A stretch of 64,000 nt of DNA from Austropuccinia psidii (Eukaryota; Basidiomycota; Pucciniomycetes; Pucciniales; Sphaerophragmiaceae): NCBI GenBank assembly GCA_023105745.1, contig JALGQZ010000011.1, forward strand, positions 49,338,698 through 49,402,697, given 5' to 3'. The stretch's first letter is position 1. The number at the start of each line of letters is the position of its first letter. A model generated the notes under the pieces. It ran no database searches, was not told where the DNA came from, and worked only from the letters and a program-made list of their open reading frames with translations. The translations under genes and the position numbers were made by a program. Below are positions 44,324 through 56,700 of this stretch, piece after piece.

Positions 44324-45120
44324 AGTACACGTCTACTAGAAGTCTACTGAAATCTAGAAGGGAGGTATTTACTATAAATAGAGCTCTTTTTAATCTATTT
44401 TCCCCTCAGACGCATCAAAACATTAAAAGAATTAAATCAAAAGGCAAAATCTTTATTCTTTATATATAGATCTTTTATATTGTTAAATACCAAAGGTAAT
44501 CTTTATTAGATTCATCCATTTTGACATTATGACTTCAATTGTTCTACTGTTTTGCTATATTTCTCTAAAAAATCTCAAATCCACATACAATCAAGAAAAT
44601 TTGTAATTTCTCTCATTTTGAATTGTAAATACAATTTAAATAAGTTGTATTTATATTATTTGACATATAATAATTCAAACCTATCATACTAAGTGTCAAA
44701 AGTAGGTTATTTTCTCTTATTATAATAATTTCACTCTATTATTTCTTTTCATAATTCTTTGATTAATATAAATAGTTTTTATATGAATTTATAACCATAA
44801 TATTAGTAATATTATTGTTATTAATTTTTTTTGATTAATAAAAAACAGTTTTTTTACGCCTTTATTATTTGGTGGCAGCAAGAATAAAGTGCTCTAAAAT
44901 ATATTAATTATGATATATTAATATATTTATTTATTATATTATGATATTTATTTAATAATATAATACTTTTTTACACCTTAATTATAATAATTATTTATTA
45001 TTATAATTATTTATTATTATAATTATTTTTATCTTATTTACTTCATTTATAACAAAATTCAGAGTACAATAAGTAACATATCTGTAATTTATACTTATTG
45101 CTTCATAGTCAAACCTTACA
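44324..45120 (+). repeat. E1 3' LTR, part 3
   Basis: Continues the alpha LTR from AGTACACGTCTACTAG, includes TATAAATAGAGC near 44376 and ends CAAACCTTACA. Element A resumes afterwards. Confidence 0.9.
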
Positions 45121-45384
45121 AGTATTTTACATATTACCACCTCAAAGAGTTGATTTGAGCATATTCACTATACAGAGCTACCCTAGGTGAAATGTTTGTA
45201 GAATCCAGATCTGGCCTTAAATCTATGGGTTTACTTACCCAATAAGAAGTTATTTACCTCTTCTGAAATAAAAAGTGATGAATTTCGAATATATGCATGA
45301 CTTATGGGTTATGCATAGTTCAGGATTTATTTTTAAGGTAGTTGTGGCCTATTTGGGTATGTAAAATAGATCTCAAGGCTCACA
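45121..45384 (-). repeat. Element A 5' LTR, second part (beta family)
   Basis: Completes the LTR begun at 6878 and ends CAAGGCTCACA. It matches the reversed start of S1 (GAGCCTTGAG, ACATACCCAAATAGG). Confidence 0.87.
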
Positions 45385-46305
45385 TTACCTTCAGCTAAGA
45401 ACCTTATTTTTAAGCATGTGTTTTCAGTTTTGACCTGAGCACGCCCTCTATATCCATTATGAATCATTATAGCTGCTCCATAGACATAAAAGAAGTCTAT
45501 TCATCAGTGTTTTTGTCCATCAATCATTATCAATCCAATCATATTAGACATTTAAACAGGTAAAGTTCTATTACATATAAAATCTTATTATTGAAGTAAT
45601 TCTCAAGTTATTTTCTTCTTTATCAATTTTAAATTAAAAGAATTGGAATCATAGAACTAAGATTATTGTTGTAATCATAAATAATATATTTTATTTTTTG
45701 AAATTATCATCTTAAATATCTTTTAAATAACAGAAATTCCTCTTAAAAACTCTTTAATCATATTTTTTGTTATAAAAAAGTTTTTTTCTCTTCAAACTAT
45801 TTATTTTTGGCGTGTTTTTAACTTATAATTATTATTTAATATTATAACTGTTGTATTTGACTTGTTGTATTAGATATATATTATGGGTAAGTTTTTTCTC
45901 TAAAGTACTATACTTTTTATCTATTATTAGTTTTTTTATATGAAATTTTTCTATAACAATAATTACTGCCCAGTTTGTGTGATAATTCCTTTATAAGTAG
46001 TATTTATATCATTTATAAGTGGTTAAATATTTATATTTTCCATGTGTAGTTGTCTCATTAAGAGCCTTACACTTCTTATGGTTATAATTGTCGGTGAACA
46101 GAACAATAATGGGATAATTATGATTTATTAGAATTATTGAGGCTTTTTATTATCAAATTTTTCAATAACAATTGAATTCCCTTTTTTAATATAGTTATTT
46201 GTAATAATTCTATAAATTTGTGGCTATAATATTTTTCTACTGAGGACAGTCATAGTACTCTTGATATTGTTACTATTATCAAGAGTTTCATAGAAAAACC
46301 TTACA
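45385..46305 (+). repeat. E5 5' LTR, right half (delta family)
   Basis: Plus-orientation delta LTR that begins in mid-LTR (matching S2 from about 43380) and ends AAAAACCTTACA. Its left half is outside the window beyond element A. Confidence 0.85.
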
Positions 46306-46938
46306 TTTGGGGGCCTGGCCATGATTTTAACCAATATATGGGACATTAATCATATTCTAGACCTTATTTTACACTTTTTTGATATAAAATTGCCATATTT
46401 ACTATAATTTTAGCTTTTTTGGGACTTCTACCTTATAAATAATCTTCACAATATTAATGAAGTTATTTCTTCTTAAGAATATTGTTTCAAAACATATACT
46501 ATTTATGGATTTGGAATAAAGTTCTCTTGTCTAACTAATGGCTTTTTCACATCACAGACTTGAAATTTATTCTTTGAGTTATTCTAGTATAAAGTGGATA
46601 AGAATACAATTTTGATTAATAAGTTTTTAATTTCATAATTATTATTTCTTTAAATAAAATATAAAATCAAATACAAGAATTTAATAAGTTAAAAATATTT
46701 ACTTCAAAACATTTTTCTCTATTCTTCAGAAATTCTTCTTTATTTTTGACGCAATTTGCCATAAATTGCATTCAAACAAATTCATCCAATAAGCTGAGTT
46801 TATAAGTTACTTTTATTGTTTAATAAAATAACTTATTTTTTTTATTATTTTCTCTAGTTTCATCCATTGGAGAATATTCTTCAGACCCTGAGGTCTCAGA
46901 GTCTAGCATTGAAATTGAAACCAGCCCAGCACCAAAGG
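46306..46938 (+). pseudogene. E5 primer site, leader and ORF1 exon 1
   Basis: TT and then TGGGGGCCTGGCCATGAT (46308-46325) is the primer site. A leader of about 530 nt ends in the acceptor TTTTCTCTAG (46857). Exon 1 encodes SSIGEYSSDPEVSESSIEIE and TSPAPK and reaches its donor at 46937/46938, exactly where E4 has inserted (AAAGG, then the E4 LTR). The rest of E5 is beyond the right window edge. Exon identity is inferred by comparison with E4 (SSIRESSSDCEALDSS) and E1. Confidence 0.6.
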
Positions 46939-49118
46939 TGTAAGTTTGTCTATGAAACTCTTGATAATAGTAAAAATATCAAGAGTACTATGACTGTCCT
47001 CAGTATAAAAATATAATATAATGAGATATTATAACCACAAATTTAAATATGATTAACAAAAAGAATTATATATAAAAAATAAATTTATTTATTTTTATAT
47101 ATAATAATAAAAAAATGTGATAGTTATAATAAATTACAATTATTCTATTATTGTTATAGTCACTGACAATTATAACAATAAGAAGTGTAAAGCTCTTAAT
47201 GAAACAATTACACATGGAAAATATAAATATTTAACCACTTATAAATAATATATAAATATCATTTATAAAAGAATTAAAACAAACACTGTGTAGAAATAAT
47301 TCTTATATAAAAATTCTATATATAAAAAAACTAATAATAGATAAAAAAGATATAGAATTTTAGCGAAAACTTACTTGTAATATAAATTCAATACAACAAG
47401 TCGAAAAGAAACAGTTATTATATTAAACAATTATTATAAGTTAAAAACACGCCAAAAATCAATATTTTAAAAGATAAAACAGCTTTTTATAATAAAAAAT
47501 TTGATTAAAGAGTTTTTGAGAGGAATTTGTGAATTTTAAAACATATTTGAAAGACAATAATTTTATAAAATAAGATATATTATAGGTGATTACAACAATA
47601 ATATAATTTCTATGATTTAAATTCTTTAATTTAGGATTCATAAAGAATAAAATGCTTAAGAAATACCTTCATAATAATATCTTATATATAATAAAACTTT
47701 ACCTGTTTAAATGTCTAATATTATTGGATGATAGTTGATGATGGACAAAAAAAGCTATGAAAATACTCTTTTTATGTCTACAGAGTAGCTCTCATGATTC
47801 ATACTGGATATAGAGGGCGTGCTCAAGTCAACCACGAAAACCCATGCTTAAAAACAAGGTTCTTAACTTGAGGTAACTTATTTTTAATTCCAATTTAAAG
47901 TTACCAGTGTTATTCTGAAATCCAAGTACATTTAATCCTCATTTAAGTTAATTTTTTTAGGTTTTGATATAAAAGAATTTTATTTATATTGAATTTCATC
48001 ACATGAAAAAATTGAAAATAGAGTTTCAAGAAGACATATCTTAAACTCAATTTTTAATTAGTTTTTAAAGAGATTTTAATTTTATTTAAGTATAACTAAA
48101 AGGGTAAATTTCCAGGCTAATTACCCAGGAAGTTTGTTTATAAAAGATACTTAAAACAAAATTAATATATAGATAATATAAAATTGTAAGCTGTGTGAAA
48201 TATTCAAGCAAATACATTAGGAATTGGGTTCTTGATGAATTTTTCAAGTTATTACTATTTTCTGACATAAAATAGCAATACACACTAAACCCCAACTCTT
48301 GATAAGGGTTAATGCTTGTAAGCTTAAGGCTTTACACTTATTTAAGCTTATGAAGCTTATTCAAGCTTTGACAGGTCTCAAAGCTTTAATTTCAAGCCTG
48401 CATATTGGAATTTACCCTTTGGCAGCTTGAAATTTCTGTCCAAATTGGGATAAAACCAGTTTAAACTTGAAGGTTGGATCAAAGTCTAATCTTAAAGTTT
48501 AAATCAAGTTGAAAAGCCTCCAATATAGGTCCACAGCTTTAATTGAATCCTTGGAGATCCAAAAACCTGGGCCCCCCCAGCTCTGTTTGGTCTTTTTCCT
48601 TTTCCCCCCCTCATCAAATTTTCCCTTTAATTCATTGAAAGCCATACTATGGCCTTAAAAACTTTAAAATTGAGCTCACGCAGGATTTACATTCTGTATG
48701 GAAAATCCTTAGCTAATTCAGTAAGTATACACATTACCTCAATTTTAACTAAAAGTTTGGTAAGTTTGCATAAATCTTATGCAACTATAAATTTAAGCTT
48801 ATTTAAGCTTAAATTTAATAATTTCAAAAAAATGTTAAAAAAGCTACATTAGTACTGTGAGATTCTTAAATCTTCCAATAACATAAGAAATAAGCCTTTT
48901 TGGGTATAACATCCTATGGGTGTACCCTAGGTCATTTTTGGTGTAGAATTGAAAAATGACATAATTTTTATAACTTTGTTTATCCAAAAAAAGTTATATT
49001 AATTTTTTATAATTTTTTATTTTGAATTGAATTGAAAAGTATGTTGAAGACCAAATTAGCTGTATATAAAATCATTTGTGGCCTTATGGGTATGCTATAC
49101 ATACCTCACAGGCTCATA
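46939..49118 (-). repeat. E4 3' LTR
   Basis: TGTAAGTTTGTC...CAGGCTCATA, 2,180 bp, similar to S2 reversed (2,170 bp). The following 49119-49164 holds the degenerate polypurine tract and the 3' end of the element interior. Confidence 0.88.
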
Positions 49119-49372
49119 TTCCTTACAACCAAAAACAAATTGTACCACAATTTTCATTTAGTAGTGTAAGGGTTGACTATGAAACAATAAGGAAAGATTA
49201 CTAATATTTTACTTATTGAACTATGAATGTCCTTATGAATAAAATGAATAAGATAAAAAATGATTATAATAATGAAGAATTATTATAATTATGGTGTAAA
49301 ATAATTATATTATTAAATAAATATAATAATATAATTTAGATTATAAAAACAATGATATAATAAATAAATATA

Positions 49373-49460
49373 GGGTGTTGGTAAACACACATACGCTTTT
49401 AGTAAAAACACGTAAGCCCTTATGTGCTTTTACCAATTTATGGTAAAAACTTATTTTTCA
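49373..49460 (+). repeat. MULE left terminal repeat with subterminal motifs
   Basis: GGGTGTTGGTAAACACACAT followed by GTAAAAACACGTAAG-like motifs in both orientations. The right end (about 53680-53797) has the mirror set with more copies. These are likely transposase-binding sites (inference). Confidence 0.8.
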
Positions 49461-50106
49461 AAAAAAATCCTCAGGCTCAGTTTTGAGGATTTTTTCAAGT
49501 TTTTTTTGCCATATTTTTTCCGACTTGGCATGTCAATAAGCACAAATTGTTTCAAAATTATTTTTTTTGCCAAATTTCACAAATTTGGCCAATATGCTAA
49601 AATGACATATTTTTTTCAAAAATTCATTTAAAATCTTCCCACTTATGAATTTCCTTGATTTTTTTTCAAAATGAAGGGTTCAATGTGAAGAATAAAGCAC
49701 CAGAATCCCATAATTTTGGGAATTTTTTTGGGTGGGACAAGTGAAAGCACAAAAAGGGTTTTTTTTTCAAATGTTTTTTCCCATCATTGTAATATGCCTA
49801 TTTTTAAAAAGTGAATTTAATAACTTCCCACTTATGAATTGCCTTCATTTTTTTAAATTAAAGGGTTCAATCTGGAAAATAAAGAACCAGAAGCTCATGA
49901 ATTGGGAAATTCTTTTTGGTGGGACAACAAGTGAAGGCACAATGAGTGTTTTTTTTCAACTGTTTTTTTTCTTGTGTGTAATATGACTATTTTGAAGTAC
50001 AAAAATTCCACATGTTTGATAAAAAAAGGAGACTGAGGTGGGATTTAAGAAATAAAAATGACTGAGGAGGGAGATAATTGGCATAAATTGTATATACAAA
50101 AATCAT
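49461..50106. other. MULE 3' flank with diverged direct repeat
   Basis: No ORF. Two related blocks of about 130 nt (about 49636-49765 and 49818-49960) share CTTCCCACTTATGAATT, AAGGGTTCAAT and GGTGGGACAA in the same order. Confidence 0.6.
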
Positions 50107-53100
50107 TCAATCAGAATCAACCTCCAAAATAGTGGGTTTTTTCTGAGAGGGGGGAGGAAGATTGGACAAATACAACATTCTGTGTTTCTTAAATTTATCA
50201 GCCCACCGCAGGGCTTGTTTTTGGGCATGAATCTCCCAGTTAACAGTAATGGAGGGGACCGGATAAACTTTAGAAATGATGATGTCTAAAGGAACAAAAT
50301 GAGCACAATTATTCAAGAAGCAGGTGAAAATGGGGGATTATCATTTGGAGGACAGAAATAAGGGAAAAAAGAAAAAGATTGGGCTGTGGAATAAAAGAAA
50401 ACTGGTCTTTTATACTAATTTGCAATTGGATCCCCCATGTCAGGCATGGACATCCACTTTCTTTTTGGAGCCTGGCCGACATCTTCATACCATTCAATTC
50501 TTTCCAAATAAGAGGATACTGAGGAAATTAAGGTTTTCATGCCTTCATAAAGGTCTTGGTTTTGGTGAACTTCTTCAGTCAAGTCACCTCTGGCATCAGC
50601 CCATTGATCTTGAGTCTTGTAAATGAAGTGGGATACTGTTCTGTAGCCACAGTTTCCATCACCCTGGACATTGATGGCCTTGAAGGTGTATTTCAATATA
50701 AGCTTGGGCAAGCTGTCTGAGCCAGTTATCTGATAAAATAAGTTCAAAAAATGAATAAATATCAAAATAAACAACAGAAAATTACATTGAAAAGAATCAG
50801 AAACTCACAAACAGCTTGGAGCATTCATCACTTGTGTGATGATTGCTTTGACAATGCTCACAGGTCAAGTCAATTGCATCATAGATATTCAAACTGGTGG
50901 CAGGCTTGTGTGATTTTCTTTGTGAGGTTTTGCTTCCAATTGCCAATCTTCTGGACCTTCTAAGGGTTACTTCTGATTTATTTAATTCAGTTGCTGAGGG
51001 TAGTGAATCTGATGACCTGATGGATTTAGATAATGAGTCCTCAGAATCTTCAGAATCTTCAGATGAGTCCCCTTCCATAATTGGAGAGGGGACATTTGAC
51101 TGGGATCTTGATGATGTTGTGCTGGTCACTTTTGATGGGGGTCTTCCTCTTCTCTTGGATTGACTTTCAATAATTTCAAATCTTGAAGGTTCTCTTTTGT
51201 TTTGATTTTTGTTTTTATTCTTGGATCCTTGGAGTCTTCCACGGATATTCTTGCATTATAGAGGGTCTTCATAATATTGATCATCCTCTTGACTCTTGGG
51301 AAGTTGATCAAATGGGACTTTTCCAGTCAAAACATCTTGAAAATGTTGAAGTATTGGAGTGAAGTCTGCCATTGGTCTTTGAAACAGGTCTTCCCCAATG
51401 TCTTCAAATATTTTCTTGGCTTCATTCTTTCTTTCTTTTTCAACACTTTGATCATCACCTAGAAAACCAGCCTGAGAAGAATATGACAAATAAAATCAGT
51501 TAGTAAGAATAAAATAATAATAAGAAATTAAGAAACCCTCACAGGCAAATTCAAATGCCATTGCGGATGGAAGTCTGATAATTCAAGCCTTAGGCACTTG
51601 GCAAATGCCTTTTGGGTCTTATGTTTGCAAGGAATTCCTTTATAATTGTCGTATTTGTTGGTGCATTTTTCATTTGGAGGAAATTTTGCTTTGAAATTTT
51701 CAAAGGCAATCTGAAGAGCATAATTAGACACCTTGCCATTGAGGGCACAGATGTGTGGAGGAAAATTCTTGACATGGACAATCATTTCTTTGGAAATTCT
51801 GTTGATAATTTTAATAAATTGTTTTCTGAATGCCATGTGGAGAGCCCTGACTACCTCCAGGAGAGTACCAGTGGACCTTTGGAGCAAAAGTTTAACCATG
51901 GCATGGGCACCTTCAACTCTGGAGGTGGAGCCCACACCCAGGTGGCAATGGTGGTTGGTCCAGGCTGTCACATAATACTCCTTTAGAGGAAGCCAGGTAT
52001 TTTCCAAATACTGCAAGACCTCAGGATTCTTAACTTGCTTTTGAAGCTTCTTCCAGTTTTCTTTGAAAGACTTTTCAGTGGGTGAATACATAAGCTGAGA
52101 AATGAATCCCAAAGTCATTAATAAAGACAATAATAAGAAAAAAAGTGAAGAAGTATATTACTTGATTCCAAAGGCCCATAAAATTTTCAAAATCAGTTCC
52201 ATGACCAATTTTCTTCATGCAATGAGCAGATACATCCTTCTTGATTTGCCAAATGCATAGCATGACTTTGGAGTCTGGGAAGAGCTTCTGAATAGAGTTT
52301 TTTAAGGCCAGATCCCTGTCAATAACAATAACTGGAGGGGGAACAAGATTGGTGTTGTTGAGGACCTTTTCTATGTATTGATGTAATGCCCAAGAATATG
52401 AAGTTTCATTTTCATTCTTCATCAAACAAAAAGCCCCAGAAAAGGTCTTATTGGCTGAGCTGAATCCAAAAATATGAAAAAGGGGCATTTTGTACTTATT
52501 GGTTTTATAAGTACAATCCATAAGAATGACATGAGGAAAGCCATGAAGAAGTTTTATGGCCAGGGGGTGAGTAAAAAACAAGGAGGTAATGTGTCCCTCA
52601 GAATCCCTTGCAGAGGACCAGACAAGATTTTCTTCTTTGAGAGTGTCAATAAGAGCATCAATGGGCCTTCTACCTTGCAGTTTGTCTTTTTTGATTTTCC
52701 CCACTTGGTTGTAAATGTCTTGAAGCGTTACAGGCCTGTCAGACTCCCTCTGGCTGCATAATTGGGCCTGAATTTGCCTTGGCATGAGCAGTGATTCAGA
52801 AATTTGAGCAATTTGGGATGTTTCTTTCTCATTGAATTTCCTGAAAGCAGGATGTGCCATGATATTTTCAGTGGCATCATGGCTATGTTCAGGACTTCTG
52901 ACTTTAAGAGTCCAAGTGGTACTCTTGGCATATTTCCTGGCATAAATTCTAAAAGGACAGTAAAGCTTTCTTGTGGTGACTATTTTGGAGGGGCTTTTGT
53001 TGGGATTTGGGGTTCCAGACCTGTCACAACATATTTCAATTTGGTTGTGGGTCATATTGGACCTCAAGGTGGACACAGCATACCCCTGAGACCTGGAAAC

Positions 53101-53166
53101 ATTATGCACCTGTTGCCAAAGAAGCTCAAGGGTCTGAAATTCACCTTCAGTGGGGGGTTGAAGCAT
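50107..53166 (-). pseudogene. MULE transposase-OTU fusion protein, four exons
   Basis: Exon 1 53166-52162 (335 codons), intron 52161-52095 (GTAATA...CAG), exon 2 52094-51543 (184 codons), intron 51542-51472 (GTGAGG, branch site TACTAAC, CAG), exon 3 51471-50809, intron 50808-50730 (GTGAGT...CAG), exon 4 from 50729 to 50107. All three joins keep frame. Domains: FAR1/WRKY-like DNA-binding region (about 35-110; CPFRIYARKY, EHSHD); MULE transposase with ILMDCTYKTNKYKMPLFHI, VIDRDLALKNSI and GSTSRVEGAHAMVKLLL for the three acidic residues; GIPCKH (SWIM-like); AT-hook-like RGRLQGSKNK and KRRGRPPSK; a zinc knuckle CEHCQSNHHTSDEC (CX2CX4HX4C); OTU protease with GDGNCGYRTVS and NNCAHFVPLDI carrying the Asp-Cys and His. 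TAA at 51258-51256, TAG at 50417-50415 and a frameshift near 50320 break this copy. MULE transposases cut and paste DNA in the nucleus; the OTU role is unknown. Confidence 0.88.
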
Positions 53167-53797
53167 TATCCTAATGAAAATTATGTATAAAAGCGAAAAA
53201 AAGGGGGAATTGCGGGATTTGGAATGGGGTAAGAACCTTTTGAAATGTGAAAAAGAGGTTAAAAAGGTGTGAAAAATGAACAGAAGGGGTTAAGAGTGAA
53301 AGAAAGTGGTTGAAATGTGGGATTGATGGATGAGGGAAGGTAAAAAATTGGAAATTTGGAGGCTTGAAAGGAGTTGGTTGTGGTGGAAAATGCAGTCTTT
53401 GGGTGAAAAAAAGAAAGAAAAGTGTGAAAGGCTTTGCAAAATGGCTTTGGTAATGCTGTTATTTCAAAAAAAAAACAATGGTTTGGGGTGGGGATAATGT
53501 GGATTATTGGGGTGTTTGGGCTCTTTTTTTGGGGGGGCTGGGCAAAAAAATCTGAAATAATTTGGAGTTAGAGAGGTTTTGTGGGGAAAAAACCTGTTTT
53601 GGGCATGTTTTGGCCCAATACAGGTGTGATTGTGTTTCATTTTTATTTAAAAATGGGCCCAGAGCACCCCTTACGTGTTTTTACTAAAAGCTTACATGTT
53701 TTTACCAATTCATGGCCAAAACCTGTAAGTTTTTAGTAAAAACACGTAAGCTCTTACATGTTCTTACCAATTTGCTTATGTGTTTTTACCAACACCC
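53167..53797 (-). promoter_or_regulatory. MULE 5' flank and right terminal repeat
   Basis: About 630 nt upstream of the transposase start with no ORF. The outer 120 nt hold at least four copies of AAAACACGTAAG or its complement and the terminal GGTGTTGGTAAAAACACA (minus strand). The promoter must lie here. Confidence 0.6.
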
Positions 53798-56700
53798 TAA
53801 ATATATTAATATAAGATAATTAATATATTTAAAAGAACTTTATTATTGTTACCAACAAATAATAAAGGTGTAAAAAATTATTTTTTATTATTAAAAAACA
53901 ATTAATAACAATAATATCACTAATATTAAAGTTATAAATTAATATAAATACTATTATATTAATTAAAGAACTATTAAAGTAATAATAGAGTAAAAATTAT
54001 TACAAAAGAGGAAATAACCTACTTTTAACACTTAATGTAATAATTTTGAATGATTTTACGCCAAAAAAATATAAATGCAACTTATTTAAGTTGTATTTAC
54101 AATAAAATTAAGAGAAATTACAATTTATCTTGATTTTACGTGGAATTGAGGTTTTTAAGAGAAAGTTAAACAAAACAGTTAAATAATTGAAGTAATCATA
54201 TCAAGAGTGCTGATTATAATAAAGATGATCTTTGGTATTTAATAATATAAGAGTTTTATATACAAAGAATCAAGAAATTACCTATTAGTTTTGAATTATT
54301 TAGTGTTTTGTAAGCTTCTGAGGGGAAAATAGAGTAAAAAGAGCTCTATTTATAGTAAATACCTCCCTTCTAGAGTCCATCAGGCTTCTATTAGACATTT
54401 ACTGATGCTTTCTACTAGAATTGATCAATATTTTGAGGCTTAGTGATGATCACATCATGATCAAACCATCTTACCTCATTATTACGCCATTATTTAGAGT
54501 TATCACTGTAACTCTAAGTTTGATGACGTCATAGGCTTGGAAGAAGCCTAAACTTTGTGTTCTTTGCTGGAATTAACTATAATATAGTAGTATTTATCAG
54601 TTCAATCACCTATATGACTTTTAAGCTTAAAATAAGATTACAGTGAGTGATCATAAATGATCAAATTTAAGCTTAAACTTTGATCATTAATAACCTTTAC
54701 ATTATACATGTTACAGCTATTCTGAGAGTGGATTCAGATAGCTTGGCATGTCCTTCGTACACTTCCAAGAGGATTGCATTACATCATCAAAACCCTTTTT
54801 TTGATGATTTTTGTTGTAACTCATCTTTTCTGTCAAAATTTAATATTTTAAACTTCAAGCCATGATTTCAAGGGGTTATACCTTCAATATTGTAATAAAA
54901 ATTACATCATTCTTCACAAATGAGCTAGTAGAATCTAACTCTCTACTTATTTGTAAGTTTGGATCATTTTTACAACAAAGTGGTCAACAGCTCTATTGAT
55001 TTTATTCAATAATCCATTACAATTTTTAACCTTGTTTAGAACTTGTGAAATAAAGTTCATATCTGTATTCCTACAGTTATTAAATGGTGACTTTATTTTG
55101 GTTTATCTCTCTATCTTGTATATTTCAAGAGATACTAGCTAAAAACCATGAATATATGTGTTGACCAAAAAAGTGCATATATTCAGCTTAATTCCTCAAG
55201 TATTGACTTTAGAGATTAGCTTTATAATTTTTTTATGTGTAGAAATTTATGGAGAATCTAATGGTAAAATTCAATTTACATGTTTTTTCATTGGAATTTG
55301 AGATAAATGAGGTTTTGTACCTTTTTTAAGATATTTTTACTTGTACTTCAGTAATTATTGACTTTTCAGATATGCGATAAAAATGGCATATTTATATTTT
55401 AGCATGGGGAATCTAATGGCGCAATTCATTTCACACGTTTATCCATTAGATTATGAGTTAATTCAGAGCTTGTACTTCTTTGTGGTATTTTACTAATTTT
55501 TGAGACAATTATCATAAGTATAATTATTACAGAAGTTCTGTTGTGACCTTTTTGGATATGTGGTCATATCTCAAAGGCTCACAAGTAGTATACCCCCAAC
55601 TCAATTGGGGGGGTATTATCCACTGTCTAACCTCTCTACTTATACTTTCAAGTATGTAAAGCACACAATTAAGATGTGTTATTGCGGAATTGGGCTTCTC
55701 TCATGTCTGAATCTTCTAACAATCTTTGAGAATCAGGTATCTTTCCTGCTACAATCCATTCACCTTCATGTTGTGGATTTCTGTACCTTACAAAGTATTC
55801 TCTTTCATCTTTTCCCCTAAGTCTTCTTTCTTTCAAGACTTTTAGTACGTTTTTCTCTTCACTCTGACTAAGTGGAGGTACTTCTATGCTTTTTTCATTT
55901 CTCAAAGGAAATAATTCCTTATCACTTGAAGTTTAATGCTTTACCAGACCAACTGGAACAGTTGGATGTTTGTTTTCCAATTCCCCTGAAAGTTGTACTT
56001 GTACTGCATTTGTCCCATGAAGGGCTTTCATAATAAATGGTCCTGCAAAGGAATCTTTCAATTTCTTTGGACACTTAATATTATTAAAGTTAAAGCTTGA
56101 AACTAGTATTAAGTCCCCTACTTTGAATTCTGGGGTTTTATGACTTTTATCCCATTTCTGTTTAGCATATTCAAAGGCTTCATCCATGGTTTGATTTTAA
56201 TTATGCCTTAATTGATCAAGCAATACCTTAAATCTTGAAGCAGTTGGATGAATATCAACTAAATCCTTCTTCAAAGTATCAACCAAAAGCTTAGGGTTCC
56301 ATCCTTTTTCCAACATTTCAGGAGTTTCTCCTGTTGAAGAATGGATGGAGGTCTTGTAGTTTAATTCCAATTCTGGTAAAAGAGTACACCAATCATGGGT
56401 GAAGCCATCAGAATCATTAAATTCCAGGCCATAAGCACAAAATCTTCTGATCATGCCCCCAAGGGTTTGTATCATTCTTTCTGCTAACCCATCTGTTTGT
56501 GGATGGTATGCTGTTGAGAATAATAATTTTGTACCCAAACGCTTATGTAAATTAGTCCATAAGGCTGATGTGAATTTTGGGTCTCTATCACTAATGATAT
56601 TTTTAAAGAGAGCAGTATGAGATATAGCTCTGTTACAAATCAAAAGAGCTGTATCCATAGCAGCGTCATCTTTATGAAATGGTAAAAAGATTGGTGTTTT

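Larger units (their letters stand above)
8444..45120 (+). mobile_element. Element E1, Ty3/gypsy retrotransposon with nested insertions
   Basis: Plus-strand element with a 5' LTR at 8444-10428 and a 3' LTR split into 18901-19115, 21034-21998 and 44324-45120. The pieces sum to about 1,977 bp against 1,985 bp for the 5' copy. The flanking 5-mers ATTAT (8439-8443) and AGTAT (45121-45125) are a near match for a TSD. Insertions inside it are S4, S1, S2, E2 and, within E2, E3. Confidence 0.88.
49373..53797 (-). mobile_element. Mutator-like DNA transposon with OTU domain
   Basis: 4,425 bp. Ends are GGGTGTTGGTAAAC... and ...GTTTTTACCAACACCC (inverted), with the 8-bp duplication TAAATATA at 49365-49372 and 53798-53805. 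It encodes a single spliced gene on the minus strand. It sits in S7, so it is one of the later insertions here. Confidence 0.93.
49165..55583 (-). mobile_element. Solo LTR S7 (alpha family), interrupted by a MULE
   Basis: TGTAAGGGTTGAC...CAAAGGCTCACA with the perfect duplication AGTAG (49160-49164 and 55584-55588). The LTR is in two parts, 49165-49372 and 53806-55583, separated by the transposon. Confidence 0.94.

Noticed and set aside
45121..45125. AGTAT as a perfect TSD for E1
   Set aside because: The left flank reads ATTAT, so it is at best a decayed duplication. The boundary rests on LTR alignment instead.
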